A DNA stretch of 64,000 nucleotides from Acidobacteriota bacterium. GTDB lineage: Bacteria; Acidobacteriota; Terriglobia; Acidiferrales; UBA7541. The notes beneath the pieces were generated by a model. The model searched no databases. It had not been told where the DNA came from and saw only the letters and a list, made by a program, of their open reading frames with translations. Of this stretch, positions 1-9,298 are shown piece by piece. Made by a program: the position numbers and the translations under genes. The stretch is taken from assembly GCA_013289585.1 (NCBI GenBank), contig JABCZR010000007.1, forward strand, positions 1 to 64,000, in the 5' to 3' direction. Position 1 is the first letter of the stretch, and each line of letters starts with the position of its first letter.

Positions 1-60
1 AGACGCTCTCAGAACAGAATTGTTAACAGCCAGGCCGCAACGAAATACGCGACCAAGTGT

Positions 61-132
61 CAACTCCTGATTTGTCGCATAAACGGACGTATAAAGTATT
101 ACTTGTCCGGTTTCCGCGTTTACCAGGCACTG
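61..132 (-). repeat. Attachment-site-like palindromic element, copy a
   Basis: On the plus strand the left arm begins CAACTCCTGATTTGTCGC and the right arm is GCGTTTACCAGGCACTG. The arms are imperfect inverted repeats. An inner stem is formed by AAACGGAC at 81-88 and GTCCGGTTT at 105-113, closing over a loop that contains TATAAAGTATTACTT. The same 15-nt loop string recurs in copy d. It sits 69 nt upstream of the first gene. Confidence 0.7.
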
Positions 133-200
133 AGCATCAAGTACGTGATTCGGGGCCAAACTGCACGCCAAATCTGATGCTGATATGCTAAGCACTTACC

Positions 201-1097
201 ATGCAGAACGTGAAAGTCACATCCAAAGGCGAGAAAGGCCCCGTACCAGCGCGCCTGTTCATGCTCTTTGCGCGAAAATCACCGATGGCCGTTATTTTTC
301 GACGTGGCCCCTCCAAGTGGGTACAACTCATCAAGTGGGACACGAAGTCGGACACTTTTGAGCCAGGCCAATGGTTTAATGGCCGAATTTACGAGAAACG
401 ATCTGACCTTTCGCCTGACGGCTCATTGCTTATCTATTTTGCGCAGAAAATTTCGGCGCGCAGCAAAAAAGACCAGGAGTACACCTACGCATGGACGGCG
501 ATCAGCAGGCCTCCCTATCTGACAGCGCTGGCGCTGTGGCCTAAAGGAGATTGCTGGCACGGGGGTGGTTCTTTCAAGAATGGCAGAGTAGTTCTTTTGA
601 ACCACAAGCCCGAAGTCGCAACACCACACAAGAAGCATAAGCCACATCGGCTGTTGGTAATTCCGAATCCGCAAGCGCACGGTGAAGATGATCCAATCTT
701 CTCGCAACGCCTGGAGCGCGATGGGTGGCAATTGAAAGAAACGTGGCAAGTCGAGAATCGTGGATACCCGAAGATGTTTCACACGATTCAACCGGAGGTA
801 CGTCAGAAGGCTAATCCGAGCCGCACGCACGTAATCCAGTTGACGCGGTCCATCGAGTGTCACGACTACGCGGAGGATTTTGCTCTTCGAAGCGCGAAGC
901 AATTTCATGTCGCGAACATTGCGAGGGCCAGCTGGGTAGATTGGGACCAGCAAGGCCGATTGGTCTTCGCACAGGATGGGAAGATATTTGCAGCCTCCAT
1001 CAAGAGTGACAGCGATCTTGTTGAAAAGCTGCTCGTCGATCTGAATGCGTCGAAACCTAAGCCACTGCCTTCTCCTGAATGGGCAACGAAATGGTGA
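201..1097 (+). CDS. Hypothetical protein, cassette gene 1
   Basis: This 298-residue protein matches no family I recognise. It has no signal peptide or membrane segment and is rich in Trp, Lys and Pro. Phrases such as LSPDGSLLIYFAQK and WVDWDQQGRLVFAQDGKIF look like blades of a beta-propeller, so a cytoplasmic propeller fold is possible, but this is only an impression. It starts with ATG at 201, 69 nt after copy a of the array element. Its TGA stop lies 8 nt before copy b. It is on the opposite strand to the next cassette genes and to the recombinase. The tight fit between two elements is what one expects of a single-gene cassette. Confidence 0.65.
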   Translation: MQNVKVTSKGEKGPVPARLFMLFARKSPMAVIFRRGPSKWVQLIKWDTKSDTFEPGQWFNGRIYEKRSDLSPDGSLLIYFAQKISARSKKDQEYTYAWTAISRPPYLTALALWPKGDCWHGGGSFKNGRVVLLNHKPEVATPHKKHKPHRLLVIPNPQAHGEDDPIFSQRLERDGWQLKETWQVENRGYPKMFHTIQPEVRQKANPSRTHVIQLTRSIECHDYAEDFALRSAKQFHVANIARASWVDWDQQGRLVFAQDGKIFAASIKSDSDLVEKLLVDLNASKPKPLPSPEWATKW

Positions 1098-1105
1098 CGC
1101 GCACC

Positions 1106-1188
1106 ACTGGCTCCTGATAAGTCGCCTTACCGGACATTGAGGATTGGGCCAATTCCACTCCGGTTTGCGCGTTTACAAGGTACTGACC
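1106..1188 (-). repeat. Attachment-site-like palindromic element, copy b
   Basis: On the plus strand the left arm reads CTCCTGATAAGTCGC and the right arm reads GCGTTTACAAGGTACTG. The left arm contains the inner inverted repeat GTAAG-like/CTTAC around TCGC. The paired arms leave one unpaired T in the left arm, as in copies a, c and d. It begins 8 nt after the stop of the first gene and ends about 20 nt before the stop of the next, convergent gene. Confidence 0.7.
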
Positions 1189-1208
1189 AGGCTGTGGAAT
1201 GGGACCGT

Positions 1209-1694
1209 CTAGCGCTTGCACATCCAAATATTGCCCACACGCTTCAACCGGAATTTTATGGGATTGGCAACTCCCTCTACTCTTATCGTTCCTCGGAACT
1301 GAGTTGAATCAAGCATCCCTTCTATTCTGACGAGCTGTGTTTTGACAATTTCCTTTTCAGAGGGATGTTCGATGAGGTGCTGCACCCAGCTTCCTTCTAC
1401 CGTTAACTTCCCGTCAGAAATCTTCCCGGACATACTTATGCCGTCCTCATTTGGCTCGCCTTGATAAATATAGAGCCGTGCATCAATGGCATGGTCATGG
1501 AGCTGATGAAGCGCCAGCTCATATCCAACGACATCGCCTGCTTCTTTGGAGAAAAACGCATTTGAATAAATTTGCATGTGAGCGGTCCGAGAACATTCAT
1601 CCTCGGATGCGTTAGGATTTGCGCTAAGACAAGCCCACGGGGTTAAGCCGACCAACAACGCGAGGGTAACGCGAACTCCACTGCGAAATCTCAT
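1209..1694 (-). CDS. Exported hypothetical protein, cassette gene 2
   Basis: A protein of about 161 residues with an N-terminal signal peptide (MRFRSGVRVTLALLVGLTPW followed by ACLSAN), so it is probably exported. A Cys at the end of the hydrophobic stretch could be a lipobox, but the context is weak. The mature part is a small, probably beta-rich domain with Cys residues near both ends of the mature chain (DECSR and WMCKR), possibly disulphide-linked. I do not recognise the family. The ATG at 1694 is preferred over an upstream GTG at 1712 because it gives a normal signal peptide. It lies between elements b and c, in the same orientation as the recombinase. Confidence 0.65.
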   Translation of the reverse strand: MRFRSGVRVTLALLVGLTPWACLSANPNASEDECSRTAHMQIYSNAFFSKEAGDVVGYELALHQLHDHAIDARLYIYQGEPNEDGISMSGKISDGKLTVEGSWVQHLIEHPSEKEIVKTQLVRIEGMLDSTQFRGTIRVEGVANPIKFRLKRVGNIWMCKR

Positions 1695-1738
1695 GTTCCA
1701 AAATCCTAGCACAGCTCTTTAGGGCAGACGTGAAGACG

Positions 1739-1836
1739 CCAACTCCTGGTAAGTCGCGTTACCGGACAATGAGAATTGCCTGATCGGCAAGTCCAGTCCG
1801 AGGACTTCCGATTAGTGCGTTAATCAGGCACTTGCC
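1739..1836 (-). repeat. Attachment-site-like palindromic element, copy c
   Basis: This is the longest and clearest copy. The plus-strand left arm is CCAACTCCTGGTAAGTCGC and the right arm is GCGTTAATCAGGCACTTG. These are complementary apart from scattered mismatches and one extra T in the left arm. The centre holds further pairable sequence (GATCGGCAAGTCC and GGACTTCCGATTAG). The copy fills the gap between two minus-strand genes. Confidence 0.75.
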
Positions 1837-1861
1837 AGCCAGTCTCCCTCAATTTTAATTA

Positions 1862-2602
1862 TCAATGGTCGAGGCAGGGTATCCGAAAACTCAAGGTGAC
1901 AGAAAAATTGGTTGGCTTGCCTCCAGAGGAAACTGTGAATCTCCATGTGCGAACAGTTTCCACTGCCAGCTTATCGAGAAGTTCATCCAGCGATTTCGTG
2001 ATTCGGACATCCGTGACGCTTCCATCTGGGTTTACAAGGATGGAGAGGTAAAGCTGTCCGCGACGCCGTTCGGCTCTCGCAGTCTCAGGGTAAGGAGGTA
2101 ATGGCTGAGATACCTTGCCAATAATCTTCAAATCGCCGTCCTTTTCATGTTCCGTAGGCACGATGGTTACAACTATTTCACCCACGTCACTCCCTTTGCC
2201 CTCGGGACACGCCTTGGTCATGCTGTATGTCATTTCGGCTTTGGTAGACGCGGGGGCCTTCCGAGGAGGTTCAAACTGCCACTTTTTCGCCGCATCCACA
2301 GATGACTGTAAGAGCTGCGAAGGACCGCTAAGCGGGCGAACATCTGTCACTTTTCCACGCGCATCGACTGTCAGGCACAGAACTACCGTTCCTTCGATGT
2401 TGTTCTTCTCTGCCTCCTCGGTATAAGTTCCAGGAAGCGTCTTTGTAGTTGGCTTTAGGATTTCACTAGTAGCGCATTCGTTCTGCCGAGAATTTGTATT
2501 CTGGGAGTGGGCGGTCTGTGGGGCTAAGAGATTGAAACCATAGGCGGCAAACGTAACCCAAAGAACAGCCCGGATAGATGTCCGTGGAAGACTGGGCAGC
2601 AT
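1862..2602 (-). CDS. TonB C-terminal domain protein (two domains), cassette gene 3
   Basis: This protein of about 246 residues has a signal peptide or membrane anchor (residues 1-34, ending near TAHSQ) and two TonB C-terminal-type domains, at about 57-125 (VDARGKVTDVRPL, WQFEPP) and 160-243 (VNPDGSVTDVRIT, TWRF). The family passes energy from ExbBD to outer-membrane receptors, or acts as a periplasmic scaffold. Here the protein lacks the Pro-rich linker of classical TonB. An upstream ATG at 2677 would add 25 residues, but that ATG lies inside repeat copy d, so the internal ATG at 2602 next to the hydrophobic signal is chosen. No exbBD genes are nearby. Confidence 0.8.
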   Translation of the reverse strand: MLPSLPRTSIRAVLWVTFAAYGFNLLAPQTAHSQNTNSRQNECATSEILKPTTKTLPGTYTEEAEKNNIEGTVVLCLTVDARGKVTDVRPLSGPSQLLQSSVDAAKKWQFEPPRKAPASTKAEMTYSMTKACPEGKGSDVGEIVVTIVPTEHEKDGDLKIIGKVSQPLPPYPETARAERRRGQLYLSILVNPDGSVTDVRITKSLDELLDKLAVETVRTWRFTVSSGGKPTNFSVTLSFRIPCLDH

Positions 2603-2645
2603 GTAGGTCCCTTTTGAAAACTCTACACCTGTCGCCGTCTTCCGG

Positions 2646-2720
2646 GTCAAGTCCCGGTAAGTCGCCTTACCGGACATATAAAGTATTACTTTACTTGATT
2701 GCTCGTTAATCAGGAGTTGG
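2646..2720 (-). repeat. Attachment-site-like palindromic element, copy d
   Basis: The left arm contains a perfect 8-bp dyad, CCGGTAAG-TCGC-CTTACCGG (2654-2673). The right arm is TCGTTAATCAGGAGTTGG, the best match to the inverted left-arm end CCAACTCCTG seen in copy c. It shares TATAAAGTATTACTT with copy a. An in-frame ATG in this copy adds a spurious extension to the TonB-domain gene. Confidence 0.75.
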
Positions 2721-2894
2721 CGTTCTCCATCAGCAACTGGATCAGTGTCTTTTCACTCGCCTTGAGCGCGACAGAGGGTTAATCTTTCGTGACATGGACA
2801 ATGGTGTGTTGCCGATTAAAGAGAACTAGCCAGTTCCTCCATGCTGGAAGCTATTTAGCCTGAAGCGGTGATTCTTAGCGGATCTAGTGCGAAG

Positions 2895-4448
2895 TCACTT
2901 CATTTCTTTCAGCTTTTTGAGCATTTCGACGGCATTTTGGTTCTTAGGATCGAGTTGCAGGGACTTCTCATAGTTCTGGATAGCCTTTCCCTTCTGACCA
3001 GCTTTCAAGTACGCTTCGCCGAGGCTGTCGTAGACGTTGCCGGATTGCGGGTATTCGAGCACATTTCGCTGGAAAACTGCAATTGCGTCGGGGGTCTTGC
3101 CAGCGGAAAGCAGCATGTACCCAAGCCGGTTGAGTGTGGCTTCATCCACCTTTTGCGCCAGGGAATTCGTTTTCTTCAGTTCTTCATAGTGCTGGAGAGC
3201 CGCCGGTGAACCCTTCACCTCTGCAATTAGAAACAACGTCGTCATCGTGTCACTTCCGGTCTTGTAGTTCCAAGCGTATTCCCTAGCCACACTGCGGAGC
3301 AGCAAATCGCCGACAGCGATGCCGTTGTCAGAATTGGCCATTATGACGAGGCCCTTGCCGCTCTCGGTGTTCATAGTGAGCAGCGCTTGAAAGCCTTCGT
3401 CCGCTCCGTTGTGCCCAAACTGCCCGGGATTCTGCTTGTCGAGGAAGAAGCCGAGCCCCGCCTCTTCCAGCACAGGAGTGAGCATTTCGTTCGTGATCTT
3501 CTGAGATAAGACACGGTTCGACTTGCCATTCTTCGAGAGAGCGATCTCGATGGCGAAGTGGGCGAGGTCCGTGGGGGTTGTCCACAGCCCCGCAGCGGCC
3601 ATTTCCGGATAGATGTGCCATTTCTTGTGGACTTCCCTACCATCGCTATACGTTCCACCGGCCGTGACAGAGGCGCGGTTTGGAGGGAGCGGTTGTTCAT
3701 AGCTGCTATCGGCCATACCAATTTTGTCGAGCACGGTTTCGCGGAGGAGAGCAGGAAATGGCATGCCACTCACATCCATCATCAGAAGTTGTTCGATTGT
3801 GACGCCGCCACCCGAATATCGGAGTTTTGTGCCAGGCACGAAATCCACGCGAACGGGGGCGGTGTTGGTAGGTTTCTCGCCGTTAAGGATCTGAACAAGG
3901 GTTGGGAGCGGAGCATCGGCGTCATAGCCGGGGAAGCCGTGAACTGTGAGACCCCCTGTGTGGGACATCAAACGCCGCAGCGTCACCTTTTCAGATTGTG
4001 TGAATTCATTTTCCGGCACTTTCCAAGTCTTGAGTTTGTCGTTCACATTTTCGTCCAGAGCAAGCTTTCCCTGTTCGACCATGTAGAGAGCTGCTGTGGC
4101 TGCGACCGGCTTGCTGATCGAACCCGCCTGGAAAAGTGTCTTGGGCGTGACGGGCACTTTGGAGTCAGCCGCGGTTACGCCATAACCCTTGGCCCAAATG
4201 ACCTGGAAGTTGTCGATGACCGCGATGCTGAGGCCGGGAACTTTGAACTTCTCCATCAAATCCTGCAAAGAAAGCCTAATCAGGGGTTTGTCTTCGCCCT
4301 GCAGAATAACTGCGGTGTTCTCCTCAATTTGCCGGATGCGTTCGGCATTGCCAGACATGGGGGTCGATTGTGGTCTGGCGGCGGACGCCATACATGCGGT
4401 AAGGGCAACGGCAAACCCAAAACCGGTAGTCGATTTCGTGAACAGCAT
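2895..4448 (-). CDS. Serine hydrolase (beta-lactamase class C-like) with TPR tail, cassette gene 4
   Basis: This 517-residue exported enzyme has a signal peptide (residues 1-25) and a class C beta-lactamase/esterase domain. The nucleophile motif SISK is at about 110-113, a YSGGG segment stands where YxN is expected, and QFGHNGADEGF supplies the third (HxG) motif. The last 150 residues form TPR-like helices (KNQNAVEMLKKLKEM at the end). Relatives hydrolyse esters, D-amino peptides or beta-lactams, so the substrate cannot be told. The ATG at 4448 follows a GAAAGGAA ribosome site and leaves a clean signal peptide, so the longer frame to 4532 is not used. It lies between elements d and e. Confidence 0.85.
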   Translation of the reverse strand: MLFTKSTTGFGFAVALTACMASAARPQSTPMSGNAERIRQIEENTAVILQGEDKPLIRLSLQDLMEKFKVPGLSIAVIDNFQVIWAKGYGVTAADSKVPVTPKTLFQAGSISKPVAATAALYMVEQGKLALDENVNDKLKTWKVPENEFTQSEKVTLRRLMSHTGGLTVHGFPGYDADAPLPTLVQILNGEKPTNTAPVRVDFVPGTKLRYSGGGVTIEQLLMMDVSGMPFPALLRETVLDKIGMADSSYEQPLPPNRASVTAGGTYSDGREVHKKWHIYPEMAAAGLWTTPTDLAHFAIEIALSKNGKSNRVLSQKITNEMLTPVLEEAGLGFFLDKQNPGQFGHNGADEGFQALLTMNTESGKGLVIMANSDNGIAVGDLLLRSVAREYAWNYKTGSDTMTTLFLIAEVKGSPAALQHYEELKKTNSLAQKVDEATLNRLGYMLLSAGKTPDAIAVFQRNVLEYPQSGNVYDSLGEAYLKAGQKGKAIQNYEKSLQLDPKNQNAVEMLKKLKEMK

Positions 4449-4849
4449 TGAAGGAAATTCCTTTCGGCCCGGACGCGGAAATGATACACGCCTATACGCT
4501 TTGCTGGACGACGAAGTTCCCCGGTTGGCCAACTGACCGCTGAGGGTGTGGATTTTGGACTATTGGCACTTGATGTACGATAACGGCGGCGGTCTCAATG
4601 GGTCGACGCAACACTCAGCTCGAACCCACCTTGCATTGAAAACAAGAGCTAAAATCGCTGGCTAGGTTGGATCAGCCGGAACACTACCCTGGTTAGGTTT
4701 TGGCCGAGTACAGCCAAACAGATGGGTTCTTCCGGGGAAGCATTGTCGAATCAACGCATTGGATGGTGTTGCAGCGACCGGTTGAGCTGGCAGCGTTAAT
4801 CAGGACTTGGACCATCATTCCAAGCCGTATCAAATTCGCTCGAGTAATC
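4449..4849. other. Intergenic stretch holding array element e
   Basis: About 400 nt between the hydrolase start and the lipoprotein stop. It must contain the hydrolase promoter and ends with half-site e. A weak left-arm match (CCTGGTTAGG at 4688-4697) could make a complete but degraded element of about 125 nt. No open reading frame here looks real. Confidence 0.4.
4793..4810 (-). repeat. Attachment-site-like element, half-copy e
   Basis: The right arm GCGTTAATCAGGACTTGG is intact and matches copy c at all but two or three positions. The left arm is missing or badly decayed (possible trace at 4688-4697). It lies 40 nt beyond the 3' end of the beta-propeller lipoprotein gene, the expected place for a site following a minus-strand cassette gene. 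Confidence 0.6.
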
Positions 4850-6631
4850 TTATGTGCCTATCGTCCCTATGAGCGTCAAGGCACCGGTGGCAGCATCGAT
4901 GCTGTACATGGAGACGTCGTTCGAGCCGGAATTCGTCACATAGGCGAACTTGCCGGACGGATGGATGGCTATCGAGGTAGGATTCGATCCCGCAGCTATC
5001 ATTCCTGTGGACGTTAGGGCTCCTGTGGTCGCGTTGATGGTGTACATCGAGACATCGTTCGACTGGAAATTCGTCACATAGGCAAACTTGCCGGTGGGGT
5101 CCACGGCCACGGATAAAGGAATTGTTCCTGCAGCTATCGACCCTATAGACGTCAAGATCCCCGTGGTGGCGTTGATGCTGTACATCGATACGTCGTTCGA
5201 GCCGGAATTCACGACATAGGCGAACGTACCGGTAGGATCCACGACTATGGAGATGGGGGCCGGTTCTGCGTTTATTGTTCCTGCTGCTACAGTTCCAATG
5301 GACGTTAAGGCGCCGGTCGTGGCGTTGATGGTGAACATCGATACGTTGCCAGCCGATCCAGGAGTGCCGCTCGCAGTCGCGAGATAAGCGAACTTGCCAG
5401 ATGGATGCACGGTCACCGAGACGGCAAAGCCGTCTACTGGGATCATTCCTGTGGACGTTAAGGCGCCGGTCGTGGCGTTGATGGTGTACATCGCGACGCT
5501 GTTTGGCTCACCGGCCCCATTCGGCACGTAAGCGAACTTGCCGGATGGATCCACGGCCACCGACTCGGGAACGCACAATCCCTGGCAATTCCCCATTATC
5601 GATCCTGTGGACGTTAACGCCCCAGTTGTGGCGTTGATGGTGTACGACACGACGCTGCCATCATTGCTAAAATCATCCCCCGCATTTGCCACGTAGGCGA
5701 ACTTGCCAAACGGATCTACGGTCACCGATTCGGCGGTGTAATCTAGAGAGGACACCGGCGGTCCTATGGGCGCTAGGGCGCCGGTGGCGGGGTTGATCGT
5801 GTACATGGACACGTAGCCAACAACGCCACCATTGCAGCCCGCATTCGCCACATAGGCGAACTTTCCGGCAGAATCCACAGCGATCGACTGCGGAGCAACT
5901 CCTCCTGGCGTTGTGGTGAAGGTCAAGGAGTTCGAGCTACCACCGCCGGGTGGAGGATTGAAGACTGTGACCGCCGCTGTCCCTGCTGCGGCAATGTCAC
6001 TCGCCGGAACCTGAGCGGTGAGTATTGTCCCCAAGCTATTGCTATCAAGAGTGGTCGGCAGGTCGGTGCCGTTCCAGCGCACGACTGAGCTGGGCACAAA
6101 ATTGCCCCCACTTATAGTAAACTGATTATTTACTGAATCAACGAACTGTTCTCCTGCGGGGACGCAGTTTGGATAGAAAGAATTGATCGTCGGGACGGGG
6201 TTAGGGCCGCCGCTGGTGATGGTGAAGTTTATCGGATTGGAGGTGCCACCGCCGGACGCGGGGTTGGTCACTGTCACGGCCAGCGTGCCGGTTGAGGCGA
6301 TGCTGGAAGCAACGATGGCCGCAGTCAACTGCGTGGAGTTGACGAACGTGGTGGCGGGCGCTGCCCCGCCGAAGTTGACCATTGAAGCAGCGACGAAATT
6401 GGTCCCATTGATCGTGAGCGTGAAAGCCGCACCACCGGCCGCGGCAGTGTTCGGCGAAATTGTGGTGATCGTCGGAGTGGGTGACGGGGACTGATTGTTG
6501 ACTGACTGGCCCGTGCCTCCTCCGCATCCCCACACGCCGATCACCGTGGCGATAACGAGTGCAAAGGCTCCCAAATGAAATCTCACGTTCGTGAATGATC
6601 TAAGTAGCTCGAGTGTGCGCGAATTTTGCAT
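4850..6631 (-). CDS. IPT/TIG-domain lipoprotein with YVTN-type beta-propeller
   Basis: The protein has about 593 residues. A lipoprotein signal ends in VIGVWGC. Two IPT/TIG Ig-like domains follow (about 50-130 and 135-230, each ending in NPxxGGGxSN), then a seven-or-more-bladed propeller in which units like [11 protein letters not shown] and [17 protein letters not shown] recur every 45-50 residues. It resembles the lactonase/YVTN surface-protein family common in Acidobacteria. Enzymatic activity is not shown, and binding or surface display is likely. The blade repeats are nearly identical at DNA level, so unequal recombination is plausible. ATG 6631 has GAGG six bases upstream. It shares the interval between elements e and f with the regulator at 6933. 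Confidence 0.8.
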   Translation of the reverse strand: MQNSRTLELLRSFTNVRFHLGAFALVIATVIGVWGCGGGTGQSVNNQSPSPTPTITTISPNTAAAGGAAFTLTINGTNFVAASMVNFGGAAPATTFVNSTQLTAAIVASSIASTGTLAVTVTNPASGGGTSNPINFTITSGGPNPVPTINSFYPNCVPAGEQFVDSVNNQFTISGGNFVPSSVVRWNGTDLPTTLDSNSLGTILTAQVPASDIAAAGTAAVTVFNPPPGGGSSNSLTFTTTPGGVAPQSIAVDSAGKFAYVANAGCNGGVVGYVSMYTINPATGALAPIGPPVSSLDYTAESVTVDPFGKFAYVANAGDDFSNDGSVVSYTINATTGALTSTGSIMGNCQGLCVPESVAVDPSGKFAYVPNGAGEPNSVAMYTINATTGALTSTGMIPVDGFAVSVTVHPSGKFAYLATASGTPGSAGNVSMFTINATTGALTSIGTVAAGTINAEPAPISIVVDPTGTFAYVVNSGSNDVSMYSINATTGILTSIGSIAAGTIPLSVAVDPTGKFAYVTNFQSNDVSMYTINATTGALTSTGMIAAGSNPTSIAIHPSGKFAYVTNSGSNDVSMYSIDAATGALTLIGTIGT

Positions 6632-6932
6632 CGTCAACCTCAATGCCGCGATCGCGATAGCACCAGAAAAGTCATCAAGGGCGTCATTAAACGATCAGAC
6701 TGAGAATCCGCCCAAAGTAGATCGCAGAGTGTCCTTTCTCGGCATCGCGCCGCCAAAACTGCCGCGGACTGGCATGAGGCGCAATGGTGGGGGCATGGTC
6801 TGTGGATGTTTTTGTTCTGATCGTGCAGCTCTTTGAATTCAGGGGGGTTGCGGCAATCTCGTAAGTAGTCCGGCCGATATTCCTTCCGCCCACTCTTTAG
6901 TGGTAAACTGCCGCCACGCTCGAAACCTTCCT

Positions 6933-9239
6933 ATGGCACTTACCGCCCGAACACGCGGGGCCCGCTTCGGCGACTTCGAGGTGGACTTGCGTTCGGGCGA
7001 GTTGCGCAAGCACGGCATCCGCCTGAAGCTTCAGGATCAACCTTTCCAGGTGCTCGCCCACTTGCTGGAACATCCCGGTGAAGTGGTTACACGCGAGGAA
7101 CTCCGTCAGAAGCTCTGGCCTGCGGACACTTTCGTTGACTTCGATACCGGTCTGAACAGCGCCATCAAGAAGCTGCGCGATGCGCTGGGCGATTCAGCCG
7201 AGGAACCCCGCTACATCGAGACTCTGCCCCGCCGCGGCTACCGCTTCATCGCTCACGTGGAAAACGGCGACCTGCCTGCTGCGGTTTCCATCGAAAAACG
7301 ACACGCGACGGTTCCCCCGGTCGCGCCAAGGTCTGAACCTCCGAAGAAACGCCGCTTCATCGTGGCGGCTGCCGTCGCAGCCTTCGTCGTAGTTGCCGCC
7401 CTTGTGACCTGGCGCGTCTTCTTCGCCCGGCCGGCGCTGACCGGGAGCGATGTCATTCTCCTGGCGAGTTTTGTCAACAAGGCTGGCGACCCCGTCTTCG
7501 ACAATCTGGATAAGGCGCTCGAAGTCAAGCTCGCCGAGTCGCCTTTCTTGAGCCTCCTGCCGGAGGCGGCGGTCCGCCAAACGTTGCGCTCGATGCGTCA
7601 TGAACCCGATGAGCGTGTTACGCAGGAACTCGGTATCGAAATCTGCAAACGGCAGGGTTTGAAGGCCGTCGTAGTCCCCGAGATTGACGCGATCGGGAGC
7701 TACTACCTGATCACTCTGGAAGCAATCGATGCGCAGAGCGGAAAACAAATCGCGCGGCAGCAGCAGGAAACAGACAACAAAGACAAAGTCGTGGCCGCCC
7801 TGGGAAAAGCGGCTTCGCAGTTGCGGCGGCAATTGGGCGAAAGCCTCAGTTCTCTGCAAAAGTACAATGCGCCGCTTGCTCTTGCCACGACCAGCTCCCT
7901 CGAGGCGTTGCAAGCCTACCGGACGGGCGTGCAGCGGAATCATTCGGGGAAGATCCGCGAGTCCATTCCCTTCTTTGAACGGGCCGTCGAGCTGGACCCG
8001 CAGTTCTGTTCTGCGTACATCATGCTCGGCAGTTCCTATCACGGAATCGGCGAAGACGAGGCTTCGCGGAAGAATTTCGCCCGGGCCTTTGAACTAAAAG
8101 ATAAACATCTTACGCAAGAAGAGAATTTTCTGGTTACCGCTACTTACTACTGGAACATAACGGGTAACCTCGAGAAGGAAAATGCCGTACTCACGTTGTA
8201 TCAGCAAGTGTATCCGCGCAGCGTCAATGCCGCGAATTTATTGGGAATCAACTACGCGCTGCTGGGGAGAAAGGAAGAGGCGCTGCAGGAGTTCAACTGG
8301 ACCATCGACCATTCCCCGGAACCCTCCGCCTTCGCTTACTCCAATAAGAGCCAAGCGCTCATGTCGCTCGGCCGGTTTGACGAGGCCAAGGCAATACTCA
8401 ATCAATGGCAGCAGAAAGGCTCGCTCTTCTCCTATCAGACGGACATGCTCTACCGTATCGCCTTCATCCAGAACGATACCGCCACGATGGACCGGATTGC
8501 CCGGGAGGCTGCGCCCGATGATACCGGCTGGCTCCAATTGCAGATGCAGTTCGCCTATCTACGCGGAGACATCAAGAAGTTCCGCTCACTCAGCGAAACC
8601 GAGGTGAACCTCGAGACACGCGGCGGCCAGGCGCAAGACGCCGCGGACGATCTTGCTGCGCGCGCCCAGCTCGAATCGTTACTCGGAAACTACGGCTTGG
8701 CTCGCAGCCTCTGTCGCCATTCCGTGGCGGGGGACACCGACGGCGCTACCGAGCTGTGGCGCTGTGCCGAAGCATTCGCAGACGGCGGCGATTTCACCCG
8801 CGCGGAAGCACTGGCGGCGAAACTCAACCGCATTGCTCCCGAAAACACCATCGAACAGAAAGTTCATCTGCCGCTGATTCATTCCATCGTGGATCGCCAG
8901 CGAGGAAACCCCTCGGAAGCCGCCGATTTGTTGCTCCAACCCGAACTTTACAAACACACGCTGGACGTTCCATATCGTCTCGGGCAGGCCTACTTGGCGT
9001 CAAACGAGCCGGCTAAGGCGGCCGCGCAGTTCCGAATGGTCCTCGATGCCCGCGACGCGGGCTGGTGGCAAGTGTACGCCCCTCTCGCCCAACTTGGCCT
9101 CGCGCGTGCCTATGCCGCGGAAGGGGATCGTGAGAAAAACCGTAAAGCCTACGAGGATTTTTTCGCTACGTGGAAAGAAGCAGACCCGGACATCCCCATC
9201 CTCAAGCAAGCCAAGGCCGAATACGCCAAGCTGCAGTGA
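6933..9239 (+). CDS. Winged-helix transcriptional regulator with TM segment and TPR sensor (CadC-like)
   Basis: The protein has 768 residues. Residues 1-105 form an OmpR/PhoB-type winged helix (FGDFEVDLRSGELRKHG, VTREELRQKLWP, RRGYRFIAHV). A membrane helix lies at about 145-170 (IVAAAVAAFVVVAALV), and the rest is a long extracytoplasmic region of TPR-like helices. Such ToxR/CadC-type one-component regulators sense in the periplasm and bind DNA in the cytoplasm. ATG 6933 is used because it opens directly into the wing domain. A GTG at 6900 would add 11 residues. It is divergent from the propeller lipoprotein, which it may control. It lies inside the cassette array, next to half-site f. Confidence 0.85.
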   Translation: MALTARTRGARFGDFEVDLRSGELRKHGIRLKLQDQPFQVLAHLLEHPGEVVTREELRQKLWPADTFVDFDTGLNSAIKKLRDALGDSAEEPRYIETLPRRGYRFIAHVENGDLPAAVSIEKRHATVPPVAPRSEPPKKRRFIVAAAVAAFVVVAALVTWRVFFARPALTGSDVILLASFVNKAGDPVFDNLDKALEVKLAESPFLSLLPEAAVRQTLRSMRHEPDERVTQELGIEICKRQGLKAVVVPEIDAIGSYYLITLEAIDAQSGKQIARQQQETDNKDKVVAALGKAASQLRRQLGESLSSLQKYNAPLALATTSSLEALQAYRTGVQRNHSGKIRESIPFFERAVELDPQFCSAYIMLGSSYHGIGEDEASRKNFARAFELKDKHLTQEENFLVTATYYWNITGNLEKENAVLTLYQQVYPRSVNAANLLGINYALLGRKEEALQEFNWTIDHSPEPSAFAYSNKSQALMSLGRFDEAKAILNQWQQKGSLFSYQTDMLYRIAFIQNDTATMDRIAREAAPDDTGWLQLQMQFAYLRGDIKKFRSLSETEVNLETRGGQAQDAADDLAARAQLESLLGNYGLARSLCRHSVAGDTDGATELWRCAEAFADGGDFTRAEALAAKLNRIAPENTIEQKVHLPLIHSIVDRQRGNPSEAADLLLQPELYKHTLDVPYRLGQAYLASNEPAKAAAQFRMVLDARDAGWWQVYAPLAQLGLARAYAAEGDREKNRKAYEDFFATWKEADPDIPILKQAKAEYAKLQ

Positions 9240-9298
9240 TTTCTGGTTGAGTTCGGTTGCTGCGCCTGGCGAATTTTGCATTTTCCCCCAATGAATCT

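Noticed and set aside
5000-5870. Direct repeats resembling a CRISPR array
   Set aside because: The repeats are in frame and encode propeller blades (about 45-50 residues each); spacing and spacer content do not fit CRISPR.
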